Positions 9,306-19,325 are shown, counted from the first letter of the stretch. The stretch is 64,000 bases of DNA from Paraburkholderia aspalathi (GCF_900116445.1 NZ_FPBH01000018.1:62001-126000); one strand, 5' to 3'. The notes: generated by a model not told the origin, from the sequence alone. Numbers and translations are program-made.

Positions 9306-11099
9306 TTGAGCGCGAAGCCTACGTTAAGCAAACCCATCGGTTCAGGTGAGGCATCGTCGCCTGCCGTCGTCTTCCGGCGCTTGTGGCCATATATCAAGCC
9401 GCTGTTGTGGGTGGTGGTCGGCGCGATCGTCGCAATGGCGGTAAGCGCCGGTACCGACGCGGCAATCCCCGCCTTGCTCAAACCGCTGCTGGACAAGGGT
9501 TTCGGCGCGCATGCCAACGACAACGCCAAGTGGTTTGTACCGGCCGCGGTGATCGGCCTCGCGCTGATTCGCGGCGTGTCGCAATACGCATCGGGTTATC
9601 TGCTCGCCTACGTATCGAACAAAATCCTGCTCGATCTGCGCCTGAAGATGTTCGACCGCATGATCCACACGAGCGTGGCATTCTTCCAGCGCGAAACCGC
9701 GAGCACGGTGATCAATGCGATCGTCTTCGAGGTGAACCAGATTCTCAACGTGTTGTTGAGCGTGCTGGTGACCCTGGTGCGCGATTCGCTGACAGTCGTG
9801 TTCCTGCTCGGCTACCTGTTTTATCTGAACTGGCGTCTGACGCTGATCGTCGCGGTGTTGCTGCCGGGGATCGGCTGGCTGGTGGGCAAGATCAACCGCC
9901 GTTTGCGGCGCCTGAACCGCGAGCATCAACTGCTGACCAACGAACTGTCGTACATCGTCGAAGAGACGGTGGGCGGCTACAAGGTCGTCAAGGTGCACAA
10001 CGGCGAGCAGTACGAGACGGACCGCTTCACGGCGATGAGCAAGCGTCTGCGCGGCTACGCCATGCGCATGACGGTCTCCGGCGGCCTCGCGCAACCATTG
10101 ACGCAGTTCCTCGCGTCGATTGCGCTCGCGGTGGTGATTACGATTGCCGTGGTGCAGTCGTCGTCGGATCAGACTACTGTCGGCGGCTTTGTGGCGTTCG
10201 TTACGTCGATGCTGCTGATCATCTCGCCGCTCAAGCACCTGATGGACGTGAACCAGCCACTGCAGCGCGGCATGACGGCGTGCGAGCTGATTTTTGGCCT
10301 GATCGACGAGCCCTCCGAACCGGAAGGCGGCGGCAAGCCGCTTGACCGGGCCCGCGGCGAAGTGGAATTCCGCGACGTGTCGTTCACCTACGGCAGCAAC
10401 GCCACGCATGGCCGCCACACGCTCGACCAGGTGTCGTTCAAGGTGGCGCCGGGCGAAATGGTGGCGCTCGCGGGCCCTTCGGGCAGCGGCAAGACCACGC
10501 TGGTGAATCTGCTGCCGCGCTTTTTCGATCCGACCGGCGGCGAGATTCTGGTCGACGGCGTCGCGCTGCCTGAATACGGCCTGCACGCGCTGCGCAGCCA
10601 GATCGCGATGGTGAGCCAGGACGTGGTGCTGTTCAACGATACGGTGGCGAACAACGTCGCTTATGGCCAGCCGGCCGATCCGGACAAGGTGAAGGCGGCG
10701 CTGCGCGCGGCGAACCTGTGGGACACCGTCGAGGCGATGCCCAGCGGCATCGATACGCTGGTCGGCGACAACGGCATGATGCTCTCGGGCGGTCAACGCC
10801 AGCGTCTGGCGATCGCGCGCGCGATCTACAAGGACGCGCCGATCCTGATTCTCGACGAAGCCACTTCGGCGCTGGATTCGGAATCCGAACGCCACGTACA
10901 GGCGGCGCTGGAAACCTTGATGAAGGGCCGGACCACGCTCGTGATCGCGCACCGTTTGTCGACCATCGAACGCGCTGACCGGATTCTGGTGATGGATGCC
11001 GGGCGTATTGTCGAGCGCGGCAGCCATCGCGAACTGCTGGCGCAAGGCGGGCTGTACGCGCATTTGCATCGCATCCAGTTCCAGCAGGACGCAGCGTAA
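9306..11099 (+). CDS. msbA: Lipid A export ATP-binding/permease protein MsbA
   Basis: A 597-residue half-size ABC exporter that flips lipid A-core across the inner membrane as a homodimer. Six transmembrane segments occupy about residues 15-310. The nucleotide-binding domain has Walker [11 protein letters not shown] loop ([13 protein letters not shown]), signature LSGGQRQR, Walker [13 protein letters not shown] and the H loop IAHRLST. The start is likely TTG at 9306, since AGAGGA ends 5 nt upstream and the upstream frame (to 9249) has no conserved content. The gene sits among LPS glycosyltransferases, which fits the role. Confidence 0.93.
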   Translation: MSAKPTLSKPIGSGEASSPAVVFRRLWPYIKPLLWVVVGAIVAMAVSAGTDAAIPALLKPLLDKGFGAHANDNAKWFVPAAVIGLALIRGVSQYASGYLLAYVSNKILLDLRLKMFDRMIHTSVAFFQRETASTVINAIVFEVNQILNVLLSVLVTLVRDSLTVVFLLGYLFYLNWRLTLIVAVLLPGIGWLVGKINRRLRRLNREHQLLTNELSYIVEETVGGYKVVKVHNGEQYETDRFTAMSKRLRGYAMRMTVSGGLAQPLTQFLASIALAVVITIAVVQSSSDQTTVGGFVAFVTSMLLIISPLKHLMDVNQPLQRGMTACELIFGLIDEPSEPEGGGKPLDRARGEVEFRDVSFTYGSNATHGRHTLDQVSFKVAPGEMVALAGPSGSGKTTLVNLLPRFFDPTGGEILVDGVALPEYGLHALRSQIAMVSQDVVLFNDTVANNVAYGQPADPDKVKAALRAANLWDTVEAMPSGIDTLVGDNGMMLSGGQRQRLAIARAIYKDAPILILDEATSALDSESERHVQAALETLMKGRTTLVIAHRLSTIERADRILVMDAGRIVERGSHRELLAQGGLYAHLHRIQFQQDAA

Positions 11100-11121
11100 A
11101 TCCTGACGAGTGCGCTGGCGT

Positions 11122-11141
11122 CGCAGACACCTGCGTCTGCG
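11122..11141. terminator. Weak hairpin between convergent msbA and GT9 genes
   Basis: CGCAGAC and GTCTGCG form a 7-bp stem with a 6-base loop in the 56-bp gap between two convergent genes. No T run follows on either strand, so a role in termination is only a possibility. Confidence 0.25.
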
Positions 11142-11155
11142 GCGCCACTCGCCGC

Positions 11156-12319
11156 CTAAGCGGAGTAAGCCCGATTGGCTACCGTGGCCAACTGTGTTTC
11201 GATGGCGCTCATGACGTCGGCCGGCGCGATCTCATCCACGTCGCCGCTGCTCTGAATACCGATCGAGTGGCATTGTTCGGTCAGGCGCAGATAGGGCGGT
11301 TCGCGGTCGGAAAACAGCGAGACGCTCGGCGTCGGCGTGGAGTGCGCGATGTGCATCAAGCCGCCGTCCGCCCCCACAAAGAGGCTAGCCTGCGCGATCA
11401 TTTCGCGCGACTGCAGCAACGTCAGCTTGCCGACGTATGACGTGATCTTTAGCGTGCCGAATGCTCGGTTCAACAATTCATCCGCTATTGCGACCCCGTT
11501 GTCCGAGCCAAGCAGAACTATCTGCTTCGGCATGTTCCGGTCGTCCGAGCAATCGATGAGTTCGAACAGCGCTCCCCATTGCCGGTAAGTGCGGTTCGCA
11601 TCGATCCCGCCGACCGCAAACGCCAGAAACCGGTTGCCCGGCAGGAGTGGGAGAACCGAATCGTGGGTGCGCGCCTTCGCCGCCAGATACGGTTTGCTCA
11701 TCGAAACGATTTCGCCGTCGCTGTAGCCGAGCGAGAAGACGTGGTTGATCGCGGCATGGCTGAAGGTGGTCTGATTGCGGTCCGGACCATAGAAGTACTG
11801 GAATAGGCACGCGTACGGCAGCTTGTTGAAATGTTTCGTCTTCAGCTTGATCGACGGCAGGTTGTACTCCGACATCAGGATCGCATCGTACTGGCGATTG
11901 GAAAGATCCGGTAAGTTGGAAAAGACGTTCTTGAAGACATCGTCCTCCCCGAACAGCTTGTGCAGGTTCGGCAATGTGAAAAGGTCGATTTCGAATTCGC
12001 TGCCCTTCAGCAGCGCCCGCCCGGACATGTCCATCGTCGCGTCGCCAAAATTGCGCTTGCCGGTGTAAATCCACAGCAAGCGCTTGACCCCGGCGGCGTT
12101 TCTGAGTTGCAGGCGCGTCTGCCCGTGCCATTTGAGCAGCAGATGCTTGTGTAAGTACTTTTTGACGATATTCGCCCGTGAAGTCTTCTGCAGGAACACG
12201 TCGGGCTCGTGCGCCACGCCCGCATACGGGATGTGGGTGGAGCGGCTGACGGCCGTGTCCACGAGTCTTTTCACGGCGGCGGGTGCGCTGCGATAGAGCG
12301 CGCGCATTAATCGTTTCAT
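11156..12319 (-). CDS. Glycosyltransferase family 9-like protein (heptosyltransferase fold)
   Basis: A 387-residue protein with GT-B features of the ADP-heptose:LPS heptosyltransferase family. Around residues 65-75 LLWIYTGKRNFGDATM resembles the N-terminal phosphate loop, and near the C-terminus MIAQASLFVGADGGLMHIAHSTPTPSV is the conserved GT9 donor-binding motif (FVGxDxGLMHIA). It diverges from the O-antigen ligase gene 298 bp away and lies beside msbA, so it probably extends LPS core or O-antigen. Start at 12319 (MKRLMRALYR) is chosen; the open frame runs far upstream to 13084 over the ligase gene and is not real there. The sugar transferred is unknown. Confidence 0.8.
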   Translation of the reverse strand: MKRLMRALYRSAPAAVKRLVDTAVSRSTHIPYAGVAHEPDVFLQKTSRANIVKKYLHKHLLLKWHGQTRLQLRNAAGVKRLLWIYTGKRNFGDATMDMSGRALLKGSEFEIDLFTLPNLHKLFGEDDVFKNVFSNLPDLSNRQYDAILMSEYNLPSIKLKTKHFNKLPYACLFQYFYGPDRNQTTFSHAAINHVFSLGYSDGEIVSMSKPYLAAKARTHDSVLPLLPGNRFLAFAVGGIDANRTYRQWGALFELIDCSDDRNMPKQIVLLGSDNGVAIADELLNRAFGTLKITSYVGKLTLLQSREMIAQASLFVGADGGLMHIAHSTPTPSVSLFSDREPPYLRLTEQCHSIGIQSSGDVDEIAPADVMSAIETQLATVANRAYSA

Positions 12320-12617
12320 TGCTCGAATGCTGGGGAAAATTCGGGGTCTCTCTGCCGGTGGGACGTTGCGGTGCGGTGCACCAAGGCCGGCCACTCGCCG
12401 CGGCGGAGCGTGTGGCCCGTATGGTACAGCACACTCTTGCACGCTCTCGGGCAAGAGTGCCTTACGGACGGCAACGCCTCGAAGCCAGCGTGATTGCCCA
12501 CGGCAGGGGCGCCGGTGCTTAATAATCGGATAGGAGCGGGAACCCGGTACAATGGCGAGGCCAAAATGTCCGGTTGCGCGCGCCAGTTGTCGCAACGGCC
12601 GGCTAAATTCATCAGAC
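12320..12617. promoter_or_regulatory. Divergent intergenic region between GT9 and O-antigen ligase
   Basis: This 298-bp region should hold both divergent promoters. TACAAT at 12548-12553 on the plus strand is a -10-like element about 65 bp before the ligase start; no matching -35 is seen. No gene is supported here. Confidence 0.3.
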
Positions 12618-13958
12618 ATGTCGACGCCCGCAAAAAAATCTTCCCTGAGTGTCAACTCACGAAATCTGTTGCCAGCGTTCTTCCTGCTCACATATCCGTC
12701 GGCCACCCTGCTGATACACGGTGCCGGCAGTGCATTGTCGATCGCGGCCGCAGTCATTTCGCTTGCTTTGCTGGCCTCGCCGAAATCCTGGACCGGCCTG
12801 CCGCCGCTCCAGTGGGACCGTGTCGATATCGCGCTGTGCGTCGCCATGGCGTGTCCGTTTTTTGCCGTGCTGCTCGGCGGCGTGTCGCACGGCACGGTGG
12901 TGGCCAGTACACTCGATTCGCCTTCCCGTTTCTTTGCCGCCGCGCCGCTGTTCCTGGTGTTGCGCCGCTGTTTGCCGCACTTGCTCGCGTGGAGCGATTT
13001 GTCGTTTGCGCTCGCCGGTTTGATGTCGCTCGGCATCCTGTTGATCGCGCCACGTGACTGGGGCTTCGGGCGGCTCAGCAGCACTTTTCTGAACCCGATT
13101 CACTTCGGCGATATCGCGTTGGTAATGGGCGTGCTGTCCATCCTGTCGCTGAACTGGTGGCGCAAGGACCGGCTGGCTGTGCGCATCGTCAAGGTGGCAG
13201 GCCTCTTTGCGGGATTGTCCGCGTCGCTGATCACCGGCTCGCGTGGCGGGTGGGTGGCGATCCCGGTGGTCGCCGCGATGATTCTTTACTTGCGCAGTCG
13301 CGGCAAGTCACGCAAGTGGAACGTGCTGTTGCCGCTTGCGATCGTCGCGATTCTGGTCGGCGTGTACGTGTTTTCGCCGACCGCCCGCGACCGCGTCGGG
13401 GATCTTTCGTCGGATCTGGTGCAATACACACATGGCAACAAGGACACGTCGCTCGGTATCCGTCTGCAGCTGTACGAGGCGGCGGCGCGCATCGTAGCGA
13501 GCCATCCGCTGCTCGGTCTCGGCGGTGACGGCTTTCGCAACAGCATGCAGTCATTTGCCAATTCGGGGCTGCTCACACCTGTCGCTGCGGAGTTGGGCAG
13601 AGGTGAAGCGCATAACCAGATGCTTGCTTACATGACCGACTACGGCGTCATCGGCGGTCTTGCTGTGCTGGCCGTCTACGTCGTGCCGGGCGCGCTGTTC
13701 TGGCGGCGGCTCGCCGCGCCGGCCGGCCCGGCGAGCCGGGCCGCGCTGATGGGACTGACGTTTATCGTGGCTTTCTGGATTTTCGGTCTGACGGTCGAAA
13801 CCTTCGATCTGAAGATGACCGTATCTTTCTACGCCATGGTCATCGCGATCCTTGCGGCTGCCTCCGCGTATGCGGACAGGAATGGCGTCAGCGTCGCCCA
13901 TTCCGGCCGGCAGGCGGACCGTGCCGCCGCCAGCGCGCCGCGCACTCCCATTCAATGA
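12618..13958 (+). CDS. O-antigen ligase family membrane protein (WaaL-like)
   Basis: A 446-residue polytopic inner-membrane protein with about 10-12 hydrophobic segments and a larger periplasmic loop between about residues 250 and 340. That loop holds a Wzy_C-type region ending in GEAHNQMLAYMTDYGVIGGL, whose HNxxL motif is characteristic of the ligase family. Ligases join undecaprenyl-linked O-polysaccharide to lipid A-core in the periplasm. A Wzy polymerase is an alternative, but the position next to msbA and a GT2 gene favours a ligase. Start at 12618 (MSTPAKK) is chosen over 12552, whose extra residues are basic and unlike a membrane leader. Confidence 0.82.
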   Translation: MSTPAKKSSLSVNSRNLLPAFFLLTYPSATLLIHGAGSALSIAAAVISLALLASPKSWTGLPPLQWDRVDIALCVAMACPFFAVLLGGVSHGTVVASTLDSPSRFFAAAPLFLVLRRCLPHLLAWSDLSFALAGLMSLGILLIAPRDWGFGRLSSTFLNPIHFGDIALVMGVLSILSLNWWRKDRLAVRIVKVAGLFAGLSASLITGSRGGWVAIPVVAAMILYLRSRGKSRKWNVLLPLAIVAILVGVYVFSPTARDRVGDLSSDLVQYTHGNKDTSLGIRLQLYEAAARIVASHPLLGLGGDGFRNSMQSFANSGLLTPVAAELGRGEAHNQMLAYMTDYGVIGGLAVLAVYVVPGALFWRRLAAPAGPASRAALMGLTFIVAFWIFGLTVETFDLKMTVSFYAMVIAILAAASAYADRNGVSVAHSGRQADRAAASAPRTPIQ

Positions 13959-13974
13959 GAATCGTCATCACCTC

Positions 13975-14904
13975 ATGTTCAGCATCCTGATCCCAAGCTG
14001 GAACAACCTGCCGTACCTGAAGCTGTGTATCGACAGTATCCGCCGTCATTCGGCGTTCGATCACGAAATCATCGTGCATGTGAACGATGGCAGCGACGGC
14101 ACGCTTGAATGGGTCCGCTCGGAAGGCATCCTGCACACATGGAGCACGGGTAACATCGGCGTCTGTCTCGCATTGAACGATGTGGCGCGACTCGCCACGC
14201 GCGACTGGATCCTGTTCCTCAATGACGATATGTTTTGCACGCCGGGCTGGGACCGCGCCTTCGAAGCGAGCTTGCGCGGGCTTGGCCATTCGTGCGCGTA
14301 TCTGTCCGCGGCACTGATCGAGCCGACCGGCAGTGCGAATGTGAGCACGGCCGACTTCGGCACGGGCCCCGAGAATTTCGACGAAGCAGGTCTACTCGCG
14401 TACAGCGCCGGAATGAGGGCGACCGACCTCGACGGCGTCGCTTTGCAGCCGATGCTGATCAGCCGCCAGTTGTGGCATGCGGTGGGCGGTTACAGCATCG
14501 AGTTCGGCCCGGGCATGAGCAGCGACAACGACTTCCTGATGAAGCTGTGGCTCGTCGGCTGCCGTGTGTTTCGCTCGGTCGGCGCGAGCCGCATCTATCA
14601 CTTTGGCTGCAAATCGACCGGCCGGATTCGCCGTAACCGTGGTGGCCGCGAGTTCCTGATGAAGTGGGGTATTTCGCAGCGTGATTTCGATCGCGAGTAT
14701 ATTCGGCGGACAGCTTCCGCCGCGCCCGGCTCACTACCCAACGTGCCGCGCGCACCGTTCAAAAGCCGCGTGAAGCGCGTGCTGTATGCACTCGGCCGTT
14801 ACCCGTTCGAGGACCTGGAAGGCTGGGAGCCGGATCTTCCCTCGAAGCTGACGTTCATGACGTCGTTCGCCAAGCAGCCGGACGACAAGGCCGACGGGCA
14901 TTAA
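13975..14904 (+). CDS. Glycosyltransferase family 2 protein
   Basis: A 309-residue GT-A transferase. The start FSILIPSWNNLPYLKLCIDSI, the NDGSDGT segment and FLNDDMFCTPGWD (an N-D-D version of the DxD metal motif) define the GT2 core in the first 110 residues. It begins 16 bp after the ligase stop, so the two are probably co-transcribed. The likely role is adding a sugar in the LPS core or O-antigen; the donor is unknown. ATG at 13975 is chosen because the upstream frame overlaps the ligase gene. Confidence 0.85.
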   Translation: MFSILIPSWNNLPYLKLCIDSIRRHSAFDHEIIVHVNDGSDGTLEWVRSEGILHTWSTGNIGVCLALNDVARLATRDWILFLNDDMFCTPGWDRAFEASLRGLGHSCAYLSAALIEPTGSANVSTADFGTGPENFDEAGLLAYSAGMRATDLDGVALQPMLISRQLWHAVGGYSIEFGPGMSSDNDFLMKLWLVGCRVFRSVGASRIYHFGCKSTGRIRRNRGGREFLMKWGISQRDFDREYIRRTASAAPGSLPNVPRAPFKSRVKRVLYALGRYPFEDLEGWEPDLPSKLTFMTSFAKQPDDKADGH

Positions 14905-14956
14905 TCCTGTCGCACGGGCAATATCGCCGCGGCGCGCGCTGTTCAAGTCGCGCGCA

Positions 14957-15277
14957 TTAGACTCCGCCCGTCACCAGCGGCAGCACCGTCAAATCCGGGT
15001 GTGTGCCGTCGACAATGCTGCGACCCACATGCACCCCTTCGTAGAGCGCATCTTCCACGCTGGCGAAGCTCTCTTCGCCATCCGGATGGAACGCCACCGC
15101 GTGCCCGGGGATGGCCGGGTCGGCGCCCGGGTGGCACACGTAACCGACATACGTGCAGCGGTGATCCGGCGCGGCCGACGGCTTCGTTTCGTCGGGCGGG
15201 TTTTTCGGAAAGGGCGCCACGTGAATTTCGAAACCCTCGTATTCCACCATCTGCCAAGGTGCGGTTTCATCGGCCAT
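14957..15277 (-). CDS. Conserved hypothetical protein, 106 residues
   Basis: A small acidic soluble protein with no signal peptide or membrane segment. It is unrecognised. It carries a few Cys and His residues (HRCTYVGYVCHPGAD) and an AVAFHPDGEESFASVEDAL stretch suggesting an alpha/beta fold. GGAGG ends 5 nt before the ATG, which strongly supports the start. It is convergent with the GT2 gene and divergent from rdgC. Confidence 0.75.
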   Translation of the reverse strand: MADETAPWQMVEYEGFEIHVAPFPKNPPDETKPSAAPDHRCTYVGYVCHPGADPAIPGHAVAFHPDGEESFASVEDALYEGVHVGRSIVDGTHPDLTVLPLVTGGV

Positions 15278-15568
15278 GGCCGCCTCCGTCTTTGTCGTGC
15301 GCTTCCCAAAAAGTCTAGATGATTTGAACGCAAAGTGCGCCTCAAGACTGATGAGGCTAAACCACTATGGTTTGCACACATCGCGTTGTTCGCGCTGTTA
15401 TAGCGTGTTGATAGTCGATCTGTCGCTTAATAGATTTTCCGGTTTTACTTGAAAATCCTCGTTGCAGTGGCGCTGTATCGGCGCCGAGCGTACGGGTACG
15501 CGCCCGACCGCGCCATCTTCGCCGCGTCATATAGAATGACGCGCTTTGCCCATACAAGACCCCCGCCA

Positions 15569-16492
15569 ATGTGGTTCAAAAACCTTCAGTTGCACCGTCT
15601 TCCCGCTCCGTGGTCCGTCACCCCTGAACAAATGGAGAAATGGCTCGCGCCGCACGCATTTGCGCCTGGCAACAGCGTCGAGATGCAAAGCCATGGCTGG
15701 GCGTCGCCACGCGACAACGACTCGCTGGTGTATTCGCTCAATGGCCAGATGCTGCTGACGTTTCGCGCCGAAAAGAAACTGCTGCCGGCTTCGGTCGTCA
15801 CGCAAGTAACCAAGGCACGTGCGCTCGAACTCGAAGAGCAGCAAGGCTTCAAACCTGGCCGCAAGCAGATGCGCGAACTCAAGGAGCAGGTGACCGACGA
15901 ATTGCTGCCGCGCGCCTTCAGCATCCGCCGCGATACGCGCGTGTGGATCGATACCAAAAACGGCTGGCTCGTGATCGACGCGGGCTCGCAAGCGGTCGCC
16001 GACGAAGTGCGCGGCCTGCTGGTGAAGTCGATCGATCAACTGCCGCTTGGCACCGTGCGTGTCACGCAATCGCCGGTTGCGGCGATGACCGAATGGCTGC
16101 TTTCCGGTGAAGGTCCCGCGGGCTTCACGCTCGACCAGGACACCGAATTGCGCTCGCCGACGGAAGGCAACGCGACGGTACGCTACGTCGGACATACTTT
16201 GGATGCCGAAGATATGCGCCGTCATATCGAAGCCGGCAAGCAATGCATGCGTCTCGCGATGACGTGGAACGATCGCGTGTCGTTCGTGCTGACGCCTTCG
16301 TTGATCATTAAGCGCATCGCGCCGCTCGACGTCCTCAAGGAAGCGAGCGACCCCACCGCGCAGAACGACGACGAGCGCTTCGATTCCGACGTCACGCTGA
16401 TGACGGCCGAACTCGACCGCATGCTGTGCGATCTGCTCGACGCGTTGGGTGGCGAGCAGGGCGTGGAAATGCCGCAAGCCGCGGCTGCCTGA
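15569..16492 (+). CDS. rdgC: Recombination-associated protein RdgC
   Basis: A 307-residue protein matching RdgC, a ring-shaped nucleoid-associated protein that binds double-stranded DNA without sequence preference and restrains RecA. The N-terminus [11 protein letters not shown], the central [25 protein letters not shown] (with the RK-rich helix) and [15 protein letters not shown] are typical. The length equals the family norm. Start at 15569 is set by homology; the longer frame from 15449 is not conserved. CATATAGAAT at 15528-15537 may contribute a -10 box for it. Confidence 0.95.
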   Translation: MWFKNLQLHRLPAPWSVTPEQMEKWLAPHAFAPGNSVEMQSHGWASPRDNDSLVYSLNGQMLLTFRAEKKLLPASVVTQVTKARALELEEQQGFKPGRKQMRELKEQVTDELLPRAFSIRRDTRVWIDTKNGWLVIDAGSQAVADEVRGLLVKSIDQLPLGTVRVTQSPVAAMTEWLLSGEGPAGFTLDQDTELRSPTEGNATVRYVGHTLDAEDMRRHIEAGKQCMRLAMTWNDRVSFVLTPSLIIKRIAPLDVLKEASDPTAQNDDERFDSDVTLMTAELDRMLCDLLDALGGEQGVEMPQAAAA

Positions 16493-16542
16493 ATGACGTT
16501 TGCCTGAGTGGCATTCGCCTGAGCTGCGTTTATCCGCTGCAG

Positions 16543-16574
16543 GCCGGCGCGTCGAGAATGCTGCGCGCCGGCGC
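16543..16574 (+). terminator. Candidate terminator hairpin after rdgC
   Basis: GCCGGCGCG (16543-16551) pairs perfectly with CGCGCCGGC (16564-16572) across a 12-base loop, 51 bp after the rdgC stop. Only a short CTTATTA follows, so it may be an imperfect intrinsic terminator. Confidence 0.5.
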
Positions 16575-16615
16575 TTATTAAGCCAGATTATGGCTATCTG
16601 AATCCGACTTAATAA
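16575..16615. repeat. AT-rich nested inverted repeat
   Basis: TTATTAAG at 16575-16582 and CTTAATAA at 16608-16615 are perfect inverted copies. Nested inside is CAGAT...ATCTG. The structure follows the GC-rich hairpin and lies 130 bp before a secreted-protein gene, so it may be an operator or an mRNA 3' structure. Confidence 0.4.
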
Positions 16616-16745
16616 AATTTACCCTTCATGTCCCGGCCGTCACACTGCTTGTGCTGACGGTGCAAGCCGTCAGGAACCTTCCGAACCACTGACGCGCGCC
16701 ACGCTTTCCATCATGCGGGTCGCGTCATCCTGACCAGGACTCGAC

Positions 16746-17096
16746 ATGAAAATCGCCCACTTGATGATCGCCCTCGGCTTTGCCTGCGCCGTCTCCATCA
16801 CATCCGCTGCCATGGCTGCCAATGCGACGTATCCATCCACGCCGCTGCCCGCGTACGCGCAGGACGAATTGCAGAAGGTGATCGACGACGCAACGGGGCC
16901 GTTGCCCGCTGCACATTTATCGACTGCGCCACAAAGCGCGGCAACCCCGCAAAGCTCTACCGCGTTGCCGAACGGTCTCTATGCCACCCCGCGCGTCACG
17001 CCGCACGATGATGAACCGCATGCGGCCGCGAGTGCGAGCAAGCGCGACGCACGTCCGTCGAAGGCGCATCGGCATGAGCGTCACAAGTACGTCTGA
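16746..17096 (+). CDS. Small secreted hypothetical protein with His/Lys-rich tail
   Basis: A 116-residue protein with a clear Sec signal peptide (about residues 1-24, cleavage near SAAMAA-NA). The mature part is Ala/Pro/Thr-rich and ends in a basic His-rich tail (SKAHRHERHKYV) that could bind metal or nucleic acid. No family is recognised. The ATG follows AGGACTCGAC, giving a modest ribosome site. It is probably periplasmic and monocistronic. Confidence 0.65.
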   Translation: MKIAHLMIALGFACAVSITSAAMAANATYPSTPLPAYAQDELQKVIDDATGPLPAAHLSTAPQSAATPQSSTALPNGLYATPRVTPHDDEPHAAASASKRDARPSKAHRHERHKYV

Positions 17097-17263
17097 GGAT
17101 CTTGCCGCGATCGTGTGGTGTCGATGCGCGATGCATTCGCGAAGCGGCGCTGCGTGAATGCGCCACCACGCGCAGACTACCGCTACACCGGACCCGTCCC
17201 CGCCAGCGCCGTGAATATGGTTAAGATTGCGATCATCAAGGCATCGATCACGGAGAGCTCGCG

Positions 17264-18685
17264 ATGGTTCGACTGGTTATGATCCTGCTGGGTGTCGATT
17301 ACCTGCGCACGCGCTGGCGCTCGTTGCAGTTGATCGGCTGGGTGAGCCTCGTGCTCGGCGTGGTGGTGTTCATCGACGCACTCGATAGCGCGCTCTATTT
17401 CCCGATTACGCCGTTTGCGTTGTTGCTGCTGCTCGAAGGGCTCGCCACGCTGACCGTCGCCTGGACCGGCATGGGAGGCCAACGCACGCTGCGCTATGTG
17501 AAGGGCATTGCATTCTGCTTTGCAGCGACGCTGATTCTCGCCGGCCATCATCACGGCAACTTCGTTCTGTCGATGATCTTCGGCACGCTCTTTCTCGCCG
17601 ACGGTCTGCTGCAGATCGTCTCGGCGAAGGTCGTTCGTTATCGCACCTGGCGGCTCGCGATGATCGGCGGCGGCGTTGAAATCGCGCTGGCGGTTTTCTT
17701 CTATCAACCTTATCCGACGCACTATGTGGGCACCGTGCCGTACTGTCTCGGCCTCGGTCTGATATTCGGCGGTTGGAACATGATTTTGCTGAGTACACGC
17801 GTGCGGCGTCTCGCGTCGAATCCCGCGGTGGCGTCGGATGATGCAAGCGCGGATGCAGCCAACTCTGCGGCGAGTACGGTCGCGCCCGGCCGTTTGAGCG
17901 CGGTCGAATGGGACGGCCCGCCCAGCGCCGATGAAGACGCGTTGACGGTGCACGTGTGGACGCCGGTCGGCTCGGCCAAGGGCGAGGCGCGGCGGCAGTT
18001 GATCGTTGATCGCTATATCGCGGCGGTGGATCGTAACGGCGTGATATCGACCGGGCACGCCGCGCTCGAATCGCCTGAAGGCATCTACATCAGCTTGTAT
18101 CCGGGCGTCGAAATCGATCGTTCGCCCGACGATTTTGCGCGGTTGCTGCGCGCGACGCGCGAGAACGATGTGCCCGGTGTATTTCAGCCCGATTACCCGA
18201 CCGAATCGAAAGCGTGGTGTCCGTCCACGGTTCAGGTGCGCATACGCAATTACGATCCTGCGCGCCTGCGCCGCTTCTGGGACACCTATCGTCAGGACAC
18301 GACCTACAACCTGACGCACCGCAATTGCTCGAGCAGCGTATCGCGCGCACTGGAAGCGGCGATCGAGGGCGCGTCGGCGCGCGTGTGGGGCAACCTCGGC
18401 GGCTGGCGGCCGTTTCTGCGGGTGATGACGACGCCGGAGTTGTGGGTGGCCGCGCAACTGCGCAAACGCGCCGCAACGATGGCGTGGACACCGGGCCTCA
18501 CGCTCGACTATGCCCGCGCGCTCAGCATGTTGGCCGACCCGCGTCCGTCGGGCTGGGTGAAGATGGCGCGGCTCGCCGTGCGCAGAATGGTGCGTTCGCG
18601 GCAGGAATGGCGCGAGGAAGAACGCAGTGCGCCGGCTGCACAGGAAGCAGGGGCCGGGCATGCCACGGGCGCGGTACGTGATTGA
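17264..18685 (+). CDS. HdeD-like membrane protein fused to a probable permuted papain-fold hydrolase
   Basis: A 473-residue fusion. Residues 1-185 hold about six transmembrane helices arranged like the HdeD/DUF308 acid-resistance family. After a linker of about 30 Ala/Ser/Asp-rich residues comes a soluble domain (about 210-400). Within it, His265 (STGHAALES) precedes Cys355 (THRNCSSSVSRAL), and WCPSTV lies between. That His-before-Cys order is the hallmark of circularly permuted papain-fold enzymes (NlpC/P60-YiiX/LRAT-like). I infer a membrane-tethered cysteine hydrolase; its substrate and cellular side are unknown. It seems monocistronic. Confidence 0.7.
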   Translation: MVRLVMILLGVDYLRTRWRSLQLIGWVSLVLGVVVFIDALDSALYFPITPFALLLLLEGLATLTVAWTGMGGQRTLRYVKGIAFCFAATLILAGHHHGNFVLSMIFGTLFLADGLLQIVSAKVVRYRTWRLAMIGGGVEIALAVFFYQPYPTHYVGTVPYCLGLGLIFGGWNMILLSTRVRRLASNPAVASDDASADAANSAASTVAPGRLSAVEWDGPPSADEDALTVHVWTPVGSAKGEARRQLIVDRYIAAVDRNGVISTGHAALESPEGIYISLYPGVEIDRSPDDFARLLRATRENDVPGVFQPDYPTESKAWCPSTVQVRIRNYDPARLRRFWDTYRQDTTYNLTHRNCSSSVSRALEAAIEGASARVWGNLGGWRPFLRVMTTPELWVAAQLRKRAATMAWTPGLTLDYARALSMLADPRPSGWVKMARLAVRRMVRSRQEWREEERSAPAAQEAGAGHATGAVRD

Positions 18686-19325
18686 CGCGCTTGGCGCCGA
18701 TGTGCGGCGTGGGAGATTTGACGGCGAGATGCGGTCTCAGCGGCGATTGAGCCGCAACTCAGCCACAACCATCGCACGACACGGCTAGGCCTAGTCTGCC
18801 CAACTTCGACGTGGCGGTAAAAACAGCAGGCGTATCAATAGCTTGCCGATTTTGCCGGATAGTTATACACAGATTTGCGAACAGAAACTGGGGATAACTT
18901 TGAGGTCGCCGTTCGGACGGCTAGCCCGTGAGGTTTAGCCCGTTTTTCGCGGGTCTGATTTTTTAGATCGCAGTTTGTACCGCGATTAGTCTCTTAGCGC
19001 TTTCTTGCGCTACCTATCTCCCCTACGGGCGTGCGCTACGCGCCCTGCCTCTTCACTTCCGGTCGCCCCGAGTTTGGGTGTCGGCGATTAATCACTTCAT
19101 TTTGACGTACGAATATCCCGCGTCTGACGTTCTGGTTTTTCTCTGCGACGCGTTGATGACTGACGGCCTCTTGCGCAACTCCCTACGAATTGTGTAGGGG
19201 GCTTGAAGGCGACGTTTGTGCAGGGATAAGGGAGGCACAGTTTTAGGAATTGTCGGATAGCGAGGGGTGGAATCCTCCTTATAGGGTGCTTGGGTGTCAA
19301 CCAAGTAAAACCAATAAGGATGACT
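18686..19325. other. 640-bp intergenic region ahead of the RHS gene
   Basis: No gene is supported here. The sequence is less GC-rich than its surroundings. It contains two DnaA-box-like nonamers in opposite orientation, TTATACACA at 18863-18871 and TGGGGATAA at 18889-18897, each 8/9 to consensus. A short GCCCG/CGGG hairpin with a T run lies near 18938-18964. Closer to the RHS start are small hairpins, CCCTAC/GTAGGG near 19182-19200 and CTTGG/CCAAG near 19289-19305, suggesting a structured 5' leader. Confidence 0.4.

Noticed and set aside
17183-18661. A 492-codon open frame antisense to the HdeD fusion
   Set aside because: It lacks motifs and a ribosome site and is Arg/His-rich, unlike the sense gene which has clear membrane helices and conserved residues.
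18938-18964. GCCCG/CGGG hairpin with T run as a terminator
   Set aside because: The stem is only 4-5 bp and the loop is itself T-rich, so I do not call it a terminator.
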